Shown here one piece after another: positions 34,880 through 43,155 of a stretch of DNA of 64,000 nt. This stretch comes from an uncultured Holdemanella sp. (GTDB lineage Bacteria > Bacillota_I > Bacilli_A > Erysipelotrichales > Erysipelotrichaceae), in the NCBI GenBank assembly GCA_900754615.1, contig CAAEDN010000006.1, forward strand, positions 11,438 to 75,437. Reading direction: 5' to 3'. Both the position numbers and the translations under genes were made by a program. Numbering within the stretch: the first letter of the stretch is position 1; each line of letters opens with the position of its first letter. A model generated the notes under the pieces. It ran no database searches, was not told the DNA's origin, and worked only from the letters and a program-made list of their open reading frames with translations.

Positions 34880-34922
34880 ACTACAACTATTCCCTGGAAC
34901 ATATTTGTATGTTCCTTTTTGT
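34835..34922 (-). ncRNA. Candidate antisense RNA of the holin-like toxin
   Basis: Extended -10 TGATATAAT on the minus strand (34929-34937) would start an RNA near 34922. The RNA opens with a stable hairpin (GGAACATA/TATGTTCC, 34896-34915) and ends at the shared terminator, about 88 nt. It is complementary to the 3' end of the toxin mRNA. Coordinates are approximate; on the plus strand the same hairpin plus TTTTT could act as a back-up terminator. Confidence 0.45.
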
Positions 34923-34934
34923 ATGTCTATTATA

Positions 34935-35792
34935 TCACAAACGCTTTTCAAATCCACCATCAATTTCCTGATCCTCACTAATTGTCACAAAGGCCTTTGG
35001 ATCAATTTCATTGACAATTTTTTTGAAGTTACGAATCTCATACTTATTTACAGCACAAAATAAAATATACTGTTCTGTATCTGTATACGCACCCTTACCC
35101 ATCCAGTATGTTACACCGCGACCTGTTCTTTCCATAATCACATTTTTCATATTCTCTTTCTTTGTGAAAATCAATACAGTCATATTGATATTCTGATAGT
35201 GGATACGATCACTAATAAAGTAAAGAATGGCCACAAAGATAATGGAATATAGTGATGTCTGTAAATCAAAAATAAAGGCACAAATTGTAAATAAGATCGA
35301 ATTAATAATAATCGATAGCTTACCTACAGAAAAGCCTGGTTTTGTCTTTGATAAACAAACTCCAGCAATATCCATACCACCACAGCATCCGCTGCTCTGT
35401 AAGGCAAGTCCTACTCCAATACCACACATTAAGGCTCCAAAGATACAATTTGAAAGCATGTCTGGCATAATCACAAAGGATTGTTTTGGCAAAATAGATA
35501 ATGTAATGGTTTGAACCACCAAACTAATGACAGTCTTAATACAAAACTCTTTATTCATGATTTTAAATCCCATCACAAACAAAGGAATATTAATCATAAA
35601 GTTAATGATTCCCACCAAGTTCATATGCCCAAGACTTGGAATCATCTTCACAATAAAATACTCAATAATCTGTGCAATACCAATGGCGCCTCCAAAATTG
35701 ATTCCATTGGGTGTCACAAATAAATAAATTCCTAAAGAAAGCAAGATACTTCCAATAATTAACTCAATATACTTTTCAACATTTTCTCTCAT
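34935..35792 (-). CDS. YitT-family membrane protein
   Basis: 285 aa. Five to six membrane helices (DUF161-type, e.g. IIGSILLSLGIYLFVTPNGI and QSSGCCGGMDIAGV) followed by a cytoplasmic C-terminal domain of the DUF2179 kind (MERTGRGVTYWMGKGAYTDT, then FVTISEDQEIDGGF). The family is common in Bacillota; transport of a small molecule is suspected but unproven. The C-terminal stop lies at the antisense promoter of the toxin locus. Thirteen bases separate its start from the ATPase gene stop at 35806, so it may be co-transcribed with that gene. Confidence 0.9.
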   Translation of the reverse strand: MRENVEKYIELIIGSILLSLGIYLFVTPNGINFGGAIGIAQIIEYFIVKMIPSLGHMNLVGIINFMINIPLFVMGFKIMNKEFCIKTVISLVVQTITLSILPKQSFVIMPDMLSNCIFGALMCGIGVGLALQSSGCCGGMDIAGVCLSKTKPGFSVGKLSIIINSILFTICAFIFDLQTSLYSIIFVAILYFISDRIHYQNINMTVLIFTKKENMKNVIMERTGRGVTYWMGKGAYTDTEQYILFCAVNKYEIRNFKKIVNEIDPKAFVTISEDQEIDGGFEKRL

Positions 35793-35805
35793 TTTTTACC
35801 CCAAC

Positions 35806-37101
35806 CTAATCTACGTACATAGCTAAGTATAATGGAAGAGTTATTTTTTTACCATTAATTCCACAATTTCCATTCACGAATTTATATCCATAAGGAATAT
35901 TTTCATTTTTCAACAATTGATCCATTGATTGTGAACGATTATTTCCTGCCTTTACTTCGACTGGAATTACTTTTGTGTTTTGTTCAATCAAGAATTCTAT
36001 TTCTAAGTTCTTATTTTGGTAATAATGAAGCGAATGACGACTTTTCATTAAAATATCCGCTATTAGATTTTCATATATACCACCCTTTACTGGCCCTGTT
36101 AAAGTATCATCTAATATAGCCGATTTCATTTCAAAACCATACATTGCCACTAGCAAACCTAAATCTGTTAAATACATCTTGTAGAATTTATCATTTTCAT
36201 ATCCAACTAAAGGAAATTGACAGGCAGATACATTTTTACAAAGCCATACAAGCCCAGCATCTCTTAACCACTCAATACTATTTTCAAATTTTCTTGCGGT
36301 AGCCTTAGATTCCACAACAGAAAACTGAAATTTTTTATTCTCCTTTGCGAGTTGCTTCGTAACCGACATGTAACAATTTTTTACCTTTGGTTTTTCAGAT
36401 GAAGAAGCATATTTTGAAATATCATCCATATAGCTTGAAATAATTTGTTCCTGAACTTTTTGTACCTGTCCAAAATGATTCGAGTCTAAATATATTTGCA
36501 CAACTGCAGGCATTCCACCTACGACAATATACTCACGAATCAATCGCATGAATTGATTGTGTATTTCCTCAGGAATTCTCTCTTTTAAATCATAATATTT
36601 TTTTAACAACTCCAACGTATTTTCATTGTATCCTTTTGCCCACAAGAACTCTTCAAAATCTAAACCATACATTGTAACCGACAACTCATAGCCAACAGGT
36701 ATGCTCGTTACTTCTTTATAACTGATACCCAATAATGAACCACTTGCGATTACATCATATCTGTTATCTAATGCCAAAAATTTAAATGCCGTACGTGCAT
36801 TTGGACATTCTTGAATTTCATCCAAGAAAATCAATGTATCCCCTTCAATAAATCGTATATGAGGCATCACCAATGTCATTCTAGAAAATATTTCTTCTGC
36901 TGATAATGAATTTTCAAATATAGTCTTTAATTGTGGATTCTCGATAAAATTTAAATAAATATAACTCTTATAATTATTCTTTCCAAAATAATCAATAATA
37001 TATGTCTTACCAATTTGTCTTGCACCACGAACCAATAAACACTCTTGATTTTTTTCTTTTGACCACTTCAACAATGTATCATAAAACTTTCTTCTTAACA
37101 T
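35806..37101 (-). CDS. AAA ATPase with DUF4143 nuclease-like C-terminus (second copy)
   Basis: 431 aa. Walker A VRGARQIGKTYII, Walker B TLIFLDEIQECPNA, and a C-terminal DUF4143 part with LEIEFLIEQN and PVEVKAGNNRS (E...E-x-K). It shares architecture with 21248-22540 but is clearly diverged, so this is not a recent duplicate. SD AGGAGG 5 nt before the ATG. A TATAAT at 37119-37124 and a four-copy 32-bp-period array lie directly upstream. The cellular role of the family is not known. Confidence 0.9.
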   Translation of the reverse strand: MLRRKFYDTLLKWSKEKNQECLLVRGARQIGKTYIIDYFGKNNYKSYIYLNFIENPQLKTIFENSLSAEEIFSRMTLVMPHIRFIEGDTLIFLDEIQECPNARTAFKFLALDNRYDVIASGSLLGISYKEVTSIPVGYELSVTMYGLDFEEFLWAKGYNENTLELLKKYYDLKERIPEEIHNQFMRLIREYIVVGGMPAVVQIYLDSNHFGQVQKVQEQIISSYMDDISKYASSSEKPKVKNCYMSVTKQLAKENKKFQFSVVESKATARKFENSIEWLRDAGLVWLCKNVSACQFPLVGYENDKFYKMYLTDLGLLVAMYGFEMKSAILDDTLTGPVKGGIYENLIADILMKSRHSLHYYQNKNLEIEFLIEQNTKVIPVEVKAGNNRSQSMDQLLKNENIPYGYKFVNGNCGINGKKITLPLYLAMYVD

Positions 37102-37118
37102 AAATACCTCCTAGTCAC

Positions 37119-37124
37119 ATTATA
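37119..37124 (-). promoter_or_regulatory. -10 box of the second DUF4143 gene
   Basis: TATAAT on the minus strand, 17 nt before the ATG. The first array copy (37132-37152) covers the spacer and -35 region, so an array-binding protein would be placed to repress. Confidence 0.65.
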
Positions 37125-37131
37125 TCATTTT

Positions 37132-37238
37132 TGCATATTTTTCGAGGATATTTTTTACTTTTATGCATATTTTTCGAGGTTATTTTAAACAAAAATGCAT
37201 ATTTTTCGAAGATATTTTCGATCAACATGCATATTTTT
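37132..37238 (-). repeat. Four direct repeats at exact 32-bp period upstream of the second DUF4143 gene
   Basis: TGCATATTTTT starts at 37132, 37164, 37196 and 37228: three intervals of exactly 32 bp. The first three copies extend to TGCATATTTTTCGAGGATAT with few changes; the fourth, gene-distal copy is degenerate after the T run. The unique parts between copies are about 10 bp and AT-rich. It fills the whole gap up to the stop of the YgbA-family gene (37240). Confidence 0.92.
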
Positions 37239-37239
37239 T

Positions 37240-37545
37240 CTATTTATCTGTAATTTGGTAGTACAAATGACGAATCGCCATGACAGGATGATAAAACAAC
37301 ATTCTAGGTCCAGAAAAACGCATCACCTTACGTATCTTTTCTCTTTTATCCAACTTGTAACAATGTACCTTGCATTGTGAACAAAACGTTTTCGTTTCCA
37401 TAAAAGGGCACTTTTCAATGCGCATCTTTGCATATTCATACAAAGCCAAACACTCTGAACACAACTCTTTATCTTTATGATTCTTTCTGCAATACAAATG
37501 TATCATCTCATACACTGTACGCATTTCTTTTTCTCGCTTATCCAT
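37240..37545 (-). CDS. ygbA: Nitrous oxide-stimulated promoter (YgbA) family protein
   Basis: 101 aa, cysteine-rich. The conserved block CPFMETKTFCSQCKVHCYK followed by MRFSGPRMLFYHPVMAIRHL is the signature of the YgbA family. In enteric bacteria ygbA responds to nitric oxide; the biochemical role is unclear, and the Cys pattern suggests metal or Fe-S binding. It follows the CydDC-like exporter genes with a 1-bp overlap of the coding ends, so it belongs to the same operon. Confidence 0.85.
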   Translation of the reverse strand: MDKREKEMRTVYEMIHLYCRKNHKDKELCSECLALYEYAKMRIEKCPFMETKTFCSQCKVHCYKLDKREKIRKVMRFSGPRMLFYHPVMAIRHLYYQITDK

Positions 37546-39170
37546 TAGCTGACCCTATTCGATTCCATATGAATTATACGATCACAATGTGATAAAGTCG
37601 ATTCTCGATGGGATACAAAAATAATTGTCTTATCTTTTCTTTCTTCATAAATTGATTTTAAAATAGCACCCTCATTCAAGCTATCCAAGTTACTTGTTGG
37701 CTCATCCAACAATACAAGCTTTGAATTATGTAAAAACATACGAGCAAGACCCATTCTCTGTCTTTCTCCACCGGACAATGAACTCCCCAATTCTTCCACC
37801 ATCGTTTTATAGCCATTTGGCAACGACTGGATGTACTCATGAATATTCGCCTTCTTACAAGCTGCTTCAATCTCTTCCATTGCCGCATTCGGCTTAGCGA
37901 CTCTTAAATTATTTTCAATTGTATCATGGAAAAGAATCGTTTCCTGCGTTACATACCCTTCATTCTTTCTCAAATTTGAAGTGTTCAAAGTTTGAATATT
38001 CAAGCCATCTACATTGATTTTGCCTTTTGACACATCCCAAAAGCGCATCAATAATTTCAATAATGTACTCTTTCCACTGCCACTCTTACCCTGAATTCCA
38101 ATTACTTCATTTTTTTGAATACTTAAATTCATATCTTTTAAGATTTGTTCTTCTTCATACGCAAAATCCACATCTGAAATATCTACACCTTCAAATTGTG
38201 TTTCTTTCCCATTTTCAACTTCTTCAACCATAGGTGTTTCATCCAATAAAGAAATCACTCTTTGTCCCGCTCCAATTGTCTGTGATAAAGTAGAGCCTAA
38301 ATTTGCCAATGCAATGACAGGGCCAAAAGAAGATATTTGAAGAACACTCGATACAATCATTGAATCAATCGAACTATTCATATATATATGAATCAAACAT
38401 AAACCTAAAGATAATAAAACAACACAAAAGTTTGTCAAAGAAATTGTCTTAGCCTGAAAATGCTTCAATTCCTTCTCACGCTTAGCCAATAAAGCAGTTT
38501 GATTGTTTAACCCCATTAAGCGATTCTCAGTATCCATATACTGCATACTTTCCTTTAAGCCACGCATACTCTCTAATACATAACTATTTAGATTAGCAGC
38601 TTCTTTACGATACTCTACACCAATCTGTCTTGATTGTTTAGAAATAAAGACAGGTAAAACTACACCCACCACAACATAAGCTAAAAGTGAATAAAGTCCA
38701 TAGATCCATCCAAACTGCATTTGAATGATAACACAAACTAGACTTGAGACAAACGCAATACAAATGGGCGAAATCGTATGAGCATAGAACACTTCCAATA
38801 ATTCGATATCCGAAGTAATCAAAGAAATCAAGCTTCCCTTATCTTTTACTTCTAGCTTTGCAGGGCACAATTTTCTAAGGGCACCAAACACCTGGTCACG
38901 AATGCGAGCCAAGAGTTTAAAGGCAATATAGTGATTACATGCCTGCTCTGCATAGCGTAAAACCCCACGTAATAGTGCACACACAAATAATAAAATCACA
39001 ATTGTATGAAAACTAAATAGTGGATCATTTACTAAGGCCATACTTGAAAGAACAGGAATAAAAATAGCACACAAAAAACCTGCCGCGCCCATTAGAATGG
39101 CACAAGCCATAAATCCAGTTAATGGAAATACAAGTTTTATTAATCGTGAAAATATCTGTATCGTACTCAT
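37545..39170 (-). CDS. cydC: CydC-like ABC exporter half-transporter
   Basis: 541 aa. Six-helix membrane domain (1-310), then ATPase with GKSGSGKSTLLKLL, LSGGERQRMGLARM and KLVLLDEPTSNLD. With its partner it forms a heterodimeric exporter of the CydDC type, which moves thiols such as cysteine or glutathione, or haem-related compounds, out of the cytoplasm. The ATG at 39170 starts right after the partner gene stop (TAATATG), indicating coupling. No cytochrome bd genes are in the window, so the substrate is open. Confidence 0.8.
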   Translation of the reverse strand: MSTIQIFSRLIKLVFPLTGFMACAILMGAAGFLCAIFIPVLSSMALVNDPLFSFHTIVILLFVCALLRGVLRYAEQACNHYIAFKLLARIRDQVFGALRKLCPAKLEVKDKGSLISLITSDIELLEVFYAHTISPICIAFVSSLVCVIIQMQFGWIYGLYSLLAYVVVGVVLPVFISKQSRQIGVEYRKEAANLNSYVLESMRGLKESMQYMDTENRLMGLNNQTALLAKREKELKHFQAKTISLTNFCVVLLSLGLCLIHIYMNSSIDSMIVSSVLQISSFGPVIALANLGSTLSQTIGAGQRVISLLDETPMVEEVENGKETQFEGVDISDVDFAYEEEQILKDMNLSIQKNEVIGIQGKSGSGKSTLLKLLMRFWDVSKGKINVDGLNIQTLNTSNLRKNEGYVTQETILFHDTIENNLRVAKPNAAMEEIEAACKKANIHEYIQSLPNGYKTMVEELGSSLSGGERQRMGLARMFLHNSKLVLLDEPTSNLDSLNEGAILKSIYEERKDKTIIFVSHRESTLSHCDRIIHMESNRVS

Positions 39171-39171
39171 A

Positions 39172-40854
39172 TTAGGCACCATATCTTTCTAATTCTTTCT
39201 GTGTATTAAATAAGTCACAATACACACCATTTCGTTGAATCAACTCTTCATGTGTTCCACTCTCTACAATATTTCCATCTTTTAAACAATAGATTTGATC
39301 CGCATGAATAAGATTTGCCAGACGATGTGAAATACAAAGCACAAGCTTTTCTTTTGATAATTCATATAAAACTTCCATGATTTTATTTTCACTCTCCACA
39401 TCAATATTACTAGTGGCCTCATCCATAATATATATAGGTGAATTTTTCAGTAAAGCCCTGGCCAAAGCTAAACGCTGTCTTTGTCCTCCAGATAAGTTTT
39501 TACCACCCTCTAAAATACGTATATCCAGCCCACCTTGTTCATTCACAAAATCAAGGATGCCTACTTTTTCTAAAACCATATTCATTTCTTTGTCAGACAC
39601 ATCTTTAGTCATAGCTAAATTATCTCTAAGACTTCCACTAAATAAGTAGCTTTCTAAAGATACTAAGGTCATATAAGGATAAACATTGATATCTTTGATG
39701 TCATAATTTGATAGCTTAAGTTCTCCCATATAATTTGTATATTGGCCCATTAGTAAAGCTGCAATTGTGCTCTTACCGCTTCCACTCTCCCCTACAAAGC
39801 CAATCATTCCTTTCTTAGCTTCAAAATGAATACCATGTAAAACTTCCTGATCCGTATATCCGAAATGAAGATTTGATGCACAAATCGAATACTCATTTGT
39901 AGTTACATTTTGTTTTTCTTTCATATCCTTTTCTAATATCGTAAACAACTTATCACTCGCAGCCATTCCATTCATCGCAATATGAAAATAGGATCCTAAT
40001 TGTCGCATGGGAATAAAGAATTCAGCTGAAATCAAAATGATAAATAAAGTCTGAAACATAGTTATTGCACCACTATGATATCCATTTAACGCAAATACAA
40101 TACCCAATGCACTTCCTCCATAGGCAACCAAATCCATGACAGTAATGGAATTTAACTGCATAGTCAAAACACGCATCGTAATCTTACGAAAGTTTTCACT
40201 TTCCACATTCATCTTTTCATGATAATGACCATCTGCCTCATATATTTTTAAAGTCGTTAATCCTTGAAGATTTTCTAGAAAACTATCCCCTAACTTCGTA
40301 TATTGTCCCCAATAGCGATTCAATAATTTCTTCGCAAACTTTTGTACAAACACAATCGACATTGGAATCAAAGGAACACAAATAAGTAAAACAAATGCTG
40401 CTTTCAGGTCCATAAAAGAAATAATGATAAACAATGTAAGTGGCGCTATTAAAGAATAGAAGAACTGCGGAATATAATTCGCAAAATATGTTTCTAATTG
40501 TTCAACCCCTTCACTAGATAGTTGTACAATTTCAGCTGTACTCCAATCATTTGTATAACTATTCCCTATTTTAGACAGCTTCTTATATAAACGAGAACGA
40601 AGCGTTTCTTTTACAATATGACTTGATTGATACGACATTTCAATCGCCTTTTGATTTACAATATATCGAAGGATCAAACATCCAAAAATAAGAAAAAATA
40701 AACCATATCGATTCACATCTGATTTTGTGATGAACAAACATAAACATGCCGTAGAACATATGTTACAAATAAGTCCAATCCATTGATACAACACATTCTT
40801 TTTAATATACGGGATACTTTCTTTTACTGAAAATAATAGTTTTTTATTAATCAT
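39172..40854 (-). CDS. cydD: CydD-like ABC exporter half-transporter
   Basis: 560 aa. Membrane domain with six helices, then ATPase with GFVGESGSGKSTIAALL, LSGGQRQRLALARALL and PIYIMDEATSNID. It is the upstream member of the heterodimer. The membrane part (LYKKLSKIGNSYTNDWSTAE, FIPMRQLGSYFHIAMNGMAA) resembles CydD. The gene starts the operon cydD-cydC-ygbA. A consensus promoter flanked by a perfect 13-bp inverted repeat lies directly upstream (40860-40912), so a dedicated repressor is likely. Its partners point to redox or nitrosative stress. Confidence 0.82.
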   Translation of the reverse strand: MINKKLLFSVKESIPYIKKNVLYQWIGLICNICSTACLCLFITKSDVNRYGLFFLIFGCLILRYIVNQKAIEMSYQSSHIVKETLRSRLYKKLSKIGNSYTNDWSTAEIVQLSSEGVEQLETYFANYIPQFFYSLIAPLTLFIIISFMDLKAAFVLLICVPLIPMSIVFVQKFAKKLLNRYWGQYTKLGDSFLENLQGLTTLKIYEADGHYHEKMNVESENFRKITMRVLTMQLNSITVMDLVAYGGSALGIVFALNGYHSGAITMFQTLFIILISAEFFIPMRQLGSYFHIAMNGMAASDKLFTILEKDMKEKQNVTTNEYSICASNLHFGYTDQEVLHGIHFEAKKGMIGFVGESGSGKSTIAALLMGQYTNYMGELKLSNYDIKDINVYPYMTLVSLESYLFSGSLRDNLAMTKDVSDKEMNMVLEKVGILDFVNEQGGLDIRILEGGKNLSGGQRQRLALARALLKNSPIYIMDEATSNIDVESENKIMEVLYELSKEKLVLCISHRLANLIHADQIYCLKDGNIVESGTHEELIQRNGVYCDLFNTQKELERYGA

Positions 40855-40859
40855 AATCC

Positions 40860-40912
40860 ACCTCAGTTAGTTAAAACAAATTGAGTTTACAACAACTAAC
40901 TGAGGTTGTCAA
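40860..40912 (-). promoter_or_regulatory. Promoter with perfect 13-bp inverted repeat, operator of cydD operon
   Basis: Minus strand: TTGACA (40907-40912), 17 bp, TAAACT (40884-40889). ACCTCAGTTAGTT (40860-40872) is repeated inverted at 40894-40906. One arm fills the promoter spacer and the other covers the SD region. Because one arm lies before the transcription start, this is a DNA operator rather than an RNA hairpin. Confidence 0.82.
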
Positions 40913-40945
40913 ACAATAGTTTAATAAGGCTAACTTCACAAAATA

Positions 40946-40962
40946 AAAACAACCAGATTTCT
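40946..40962 (-). terminator. Terminator of the cyclophilin gene
   Basis: A G-U-containing stem formed by the last codons of the gene and GGTTGTTTTT on the minus strand; moderate quality. Confidence 0.5.
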
Positions 40963-41538
40963 CTAGTCGTTTATTTCAGATACTTTAATTGTTTTGATTA
41001 CAGGCTGCTTACTTCCCGCTATCGTACCATTATCATCCATTGGATCTGCATCTTCGCAAATCTTGTCTACAACCTTCATACCTTTTGTGACATGGCCAAA
41101 TGCAGCATATTGACCATCCAAAGAATCATTATCTTCTTGCATAATAAAGAATTGTGAACTAGCCGAATCATAATCCGAACTTCTTGCCATAGAAATAACA
41201 CCACGTTTATGTTTAATGTTATTCTTTATTCCATTATCTTTAAATTCACCCTTAATGGTTTTATCCGATCCTCCCGTACCATTGCCGTTAGGATCCCCAC
41301 CCTGAATCATGAATCCTTCAATAATTCGATGAAATGTCAATCCATCATAAAATCCAGATTGAGCTAAATCCACAAAGTTTTGTACCGTAATAGGTGCTGT
41401 TTTCCCATCTAATTTTAATGTGATTGTGCCATAATCCTTTACTTCAATTTTTGCGATATAGTTTTTTGTCTCTTTCTGACAACCAAATAAAGATATACAT
41501 AAAATCAAGGAACAAAGTATCGTTAATAATTTTTTCAT
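40963..41538 (-). CDS. Peptidyl-prolyl isomerase, cyclophilin-type lipoprotein
   Basis: 191 aa. Signal peptide with lipobox (MKKLLTILCSLILCISLFGC), so the mature protein is attached to the outer face of the membrane by its cysteine. The cyclophilin domain follows: FHRIIEGFMIQGGDP, SASSQFFIMQ and AFGHVTKGMKVVD. It assists folding of exported proteins. The ATG at 41538 has GAGGTG 6 nt upstream; an in-frame GTG at 41547 falls inside that SD and is rejected. Monocistronic. Confidence 0.93.
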   Translation of the reverse strand: MKKLLTILCSLILCISLFGCQKETKNYIAKIEVKDYGTITLKLDGKTAPITVQNFVDLAQSGFYDGLTFHRIIEGFMIQGGDPNGNGTGGSDKTIKGEFKDNGIKNNIKHKRGVISMARSSDYDSASSQFFIMQEDNDSLDGQYAAFGHVTKGMKVVDKICEDADPMDDNGTIAGSKQPVIKTIKVSEIND

Positions 41539-41577
41539 CAAATTCACCTCATCTGTATTTTATCAATTCATACAAAA

Positions 41578-41595
41578 AGGAGCAAGACTGCTCCT
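41578..41595 (-). terminator. Terminator of malQ
   Basis: Stem AGGAGCA/TGCTCCT with a four-base loop followed by TTTTTG on the minus strand. Confidence 0.85.
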
Positions 41596-43064
41596 TAACG
41601 ATTTGAATTTTCAATCCATTCTTTTGTCTTCATCACTTTATCAGGGAATGTTTTAAAATCCTTTAATTTCCAAGTCCAGTTTTTATTAGATACCGTTCCA
41701 GGTGTATTAATTCTAGCCTCTTCTTTAAATCCACATATATCCCAAATAGGAAGAATAACTGTATCTGCATCGCTGTCTAATGCATACTGGCAAACCATTT
41801 CATTAAAGGCACGGCTTGAATAGCCTTGGTTTTTAAAGAAACGACGCAAACTAATACGCTTATTTGAATCATACGTATGATAATCCTCATTACATGTTGC
41901 ATTATCATGTGTTCCTGTATATAGCACAGAATTTTTCTTTGCCCTTTTCTTTAATTGCTTAGTTTCCATTCTAAACAATAAAACATCCATACCTGGTATT
42001 CCGTAGTCATCTTCTAGCTCAATTACTTCTGGACGAATCAAGCCTAAATCTTCTGCCACAAGAACTATATCTGGACACGCTTTTAAGATGGCATCAATCA
42101 GTTTATGTGCAGGTCCTAAGATCCACTCTCCATCAATGGCTGTCGGACAAGTTTCAGGGATTTTCCAGAATGTATCAAAAGCTCTAAAATGATCAATCCT
42201 TACCATGTCATAACAACGATTCATCCAACGCATACGATTGCACCAGAAAAGATATCCGTTTTTTTCCTGTGCCTCAAAATCATAAATTGGCATGCCCCAA
42301 CGTTGCCCTGTTTCACTAAAATAATCTGGTGGACATCCCGCAATATATTCCGGTCTTCCTTCCTCATCTAATAAGAAAGCTTCGCGATTACACCAAACAT
42401 CTGCACTATCTAAATCTACGTAAAATGGCATATCTCCCATGATTTTTAAATTTCTTGCATGGGCATACATTTGAATCTCATCTAATTGTTTATAGAAAAC
42501 GAATTGTAAAAATTTGATATAAAAGATTTCATCTTGATAATCCTCTAAATCAATATCTCGATTTTGGGGCCAATTCTTATATTCATCTTCCCACTCAAAC
42601 CAAGGTGCTCCATTATAAAAACTCTTAAATAAAGAGTATGCGCTCCAATCCTCTAACCAGAATGCTGCTTGTTCAAATGCTTCAAAATCTTCTTTAAATG
42701 AATCAAATTCCTTTTTAAAAACTTTAAAGGCCTTTTGAAAATAAGATTCCTTAAATTCCCGAATCTTGTCATATTCAATAAAGTCTTTAAACTTATTACA
42801 ATTCACAATAGAACTTTGTGTCAACAATCCCATTTCACACAGACGATCTAAATTGATATAGATTGGATCTCCTGCAAAACTTGAATATGTCTGATATGGA
42901 GAATGTGTTGATCCTGTCATTTGCAGCGGCAATATTTGCCATATTGAATACCCTGCATCCGAAATAATATCTATCATGCGAATTGTTTTTTGCCCTAAAT
43001 CACCAATCCCTTGATTTGCAGGGATAGAGAAAACAGGGCATAAGATTCCTGCACTTCTATTCAT
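41595..43064 (-). CDS. malQ: 4-alpha-glucanotransferase
   Basis: 489 aa, glycoside hydrolase family 77, usual bacterial length. Landmarks: GILCPVFSIPANQGIGDLG at the start, DMPFYVDLDSADVWCN, catalytic Asp in YDMVRIDHFRAF, and acid Glu in DIVLVAEDLGLI, then the TGTHDNAT motif. It rearranges maltodextrins in the cytoplasm for glycogen or maltose use. No other maltose genes are adjacent; it has its own terminator. Confidence 0.95.
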   Translation of the reverse strand: MNRSAGILCPVFSIPANQGIGDLGQKTIRMIDIISDAGYSIWQILPLQMTGSTHSPYQTYSSFAGDPIYINLDRLCEMGLLTQSSIVNCNKFKDFIEYDKIREFKESYFQKAFKVFKKEFDSFKEDFEAFEQAAFWLEDWSAYSLFKSFYNGAPWFEWEDEYKNWPQNRDIDLEDYQDEIFYIKFLQFVFYKQLDEIQMYAHARNLKIMGDMPFYVDLDSADVWCNREAFLLDEEGRPEYIAGCPPDYFSETGQRWGMPIYDFEAQEKNGYLFWCNRMRWMNRCYDMVRIDHFRAFDTFWKIPETCPTAIDGEWILGPAHKLIDAILKACPDIVLVAEDLGLIRPEVIELEDDYGIPGMDVLLFRMETKQLKKRAKKNSVLYTGTHDNATCNEDYHTYDSNKRISLRRFFKNQGYSSRAFNEMVCQYALDSDADTVILPIWDICGFKEEARINTPGTVSNKNWTWKLKDFKTFPDKVMKTKEWIENSNR

Positions 43065-43122
43065 TTTATCACCGTTTTGTAATCCCTTTCATTACAACTA
43101 TTTTAGCACATTTCCATATAAA

Positions 43123-43155
43123 AAGACTATATAATTCTAAAAATTATATAGTCTT
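43123..43155 (-). terminator. Terminator of the SNF2 helicase gene
   Basis: 14-bp stem AAGACTATATAATT/AATTATATAGTCTT with a five-base loop, followed by TTTATATGG on the minus strand. Confidence 0.8.

Noticed and set aside
37132..37238. Plasmid-type iterons or an origin
   Set aside because: No replication initiator gene and no DnaA-box cluster nearby. The array is chromosomal in context and tied to a DUF4143 promoter.
40860..40906. RNA attenuator or riboswitch before cydD
   Set aside because: One arm of the inverted repeat lies upstream of the expected transcription start, so it cannot fold in the mRNA; a DNA operator explains it better.
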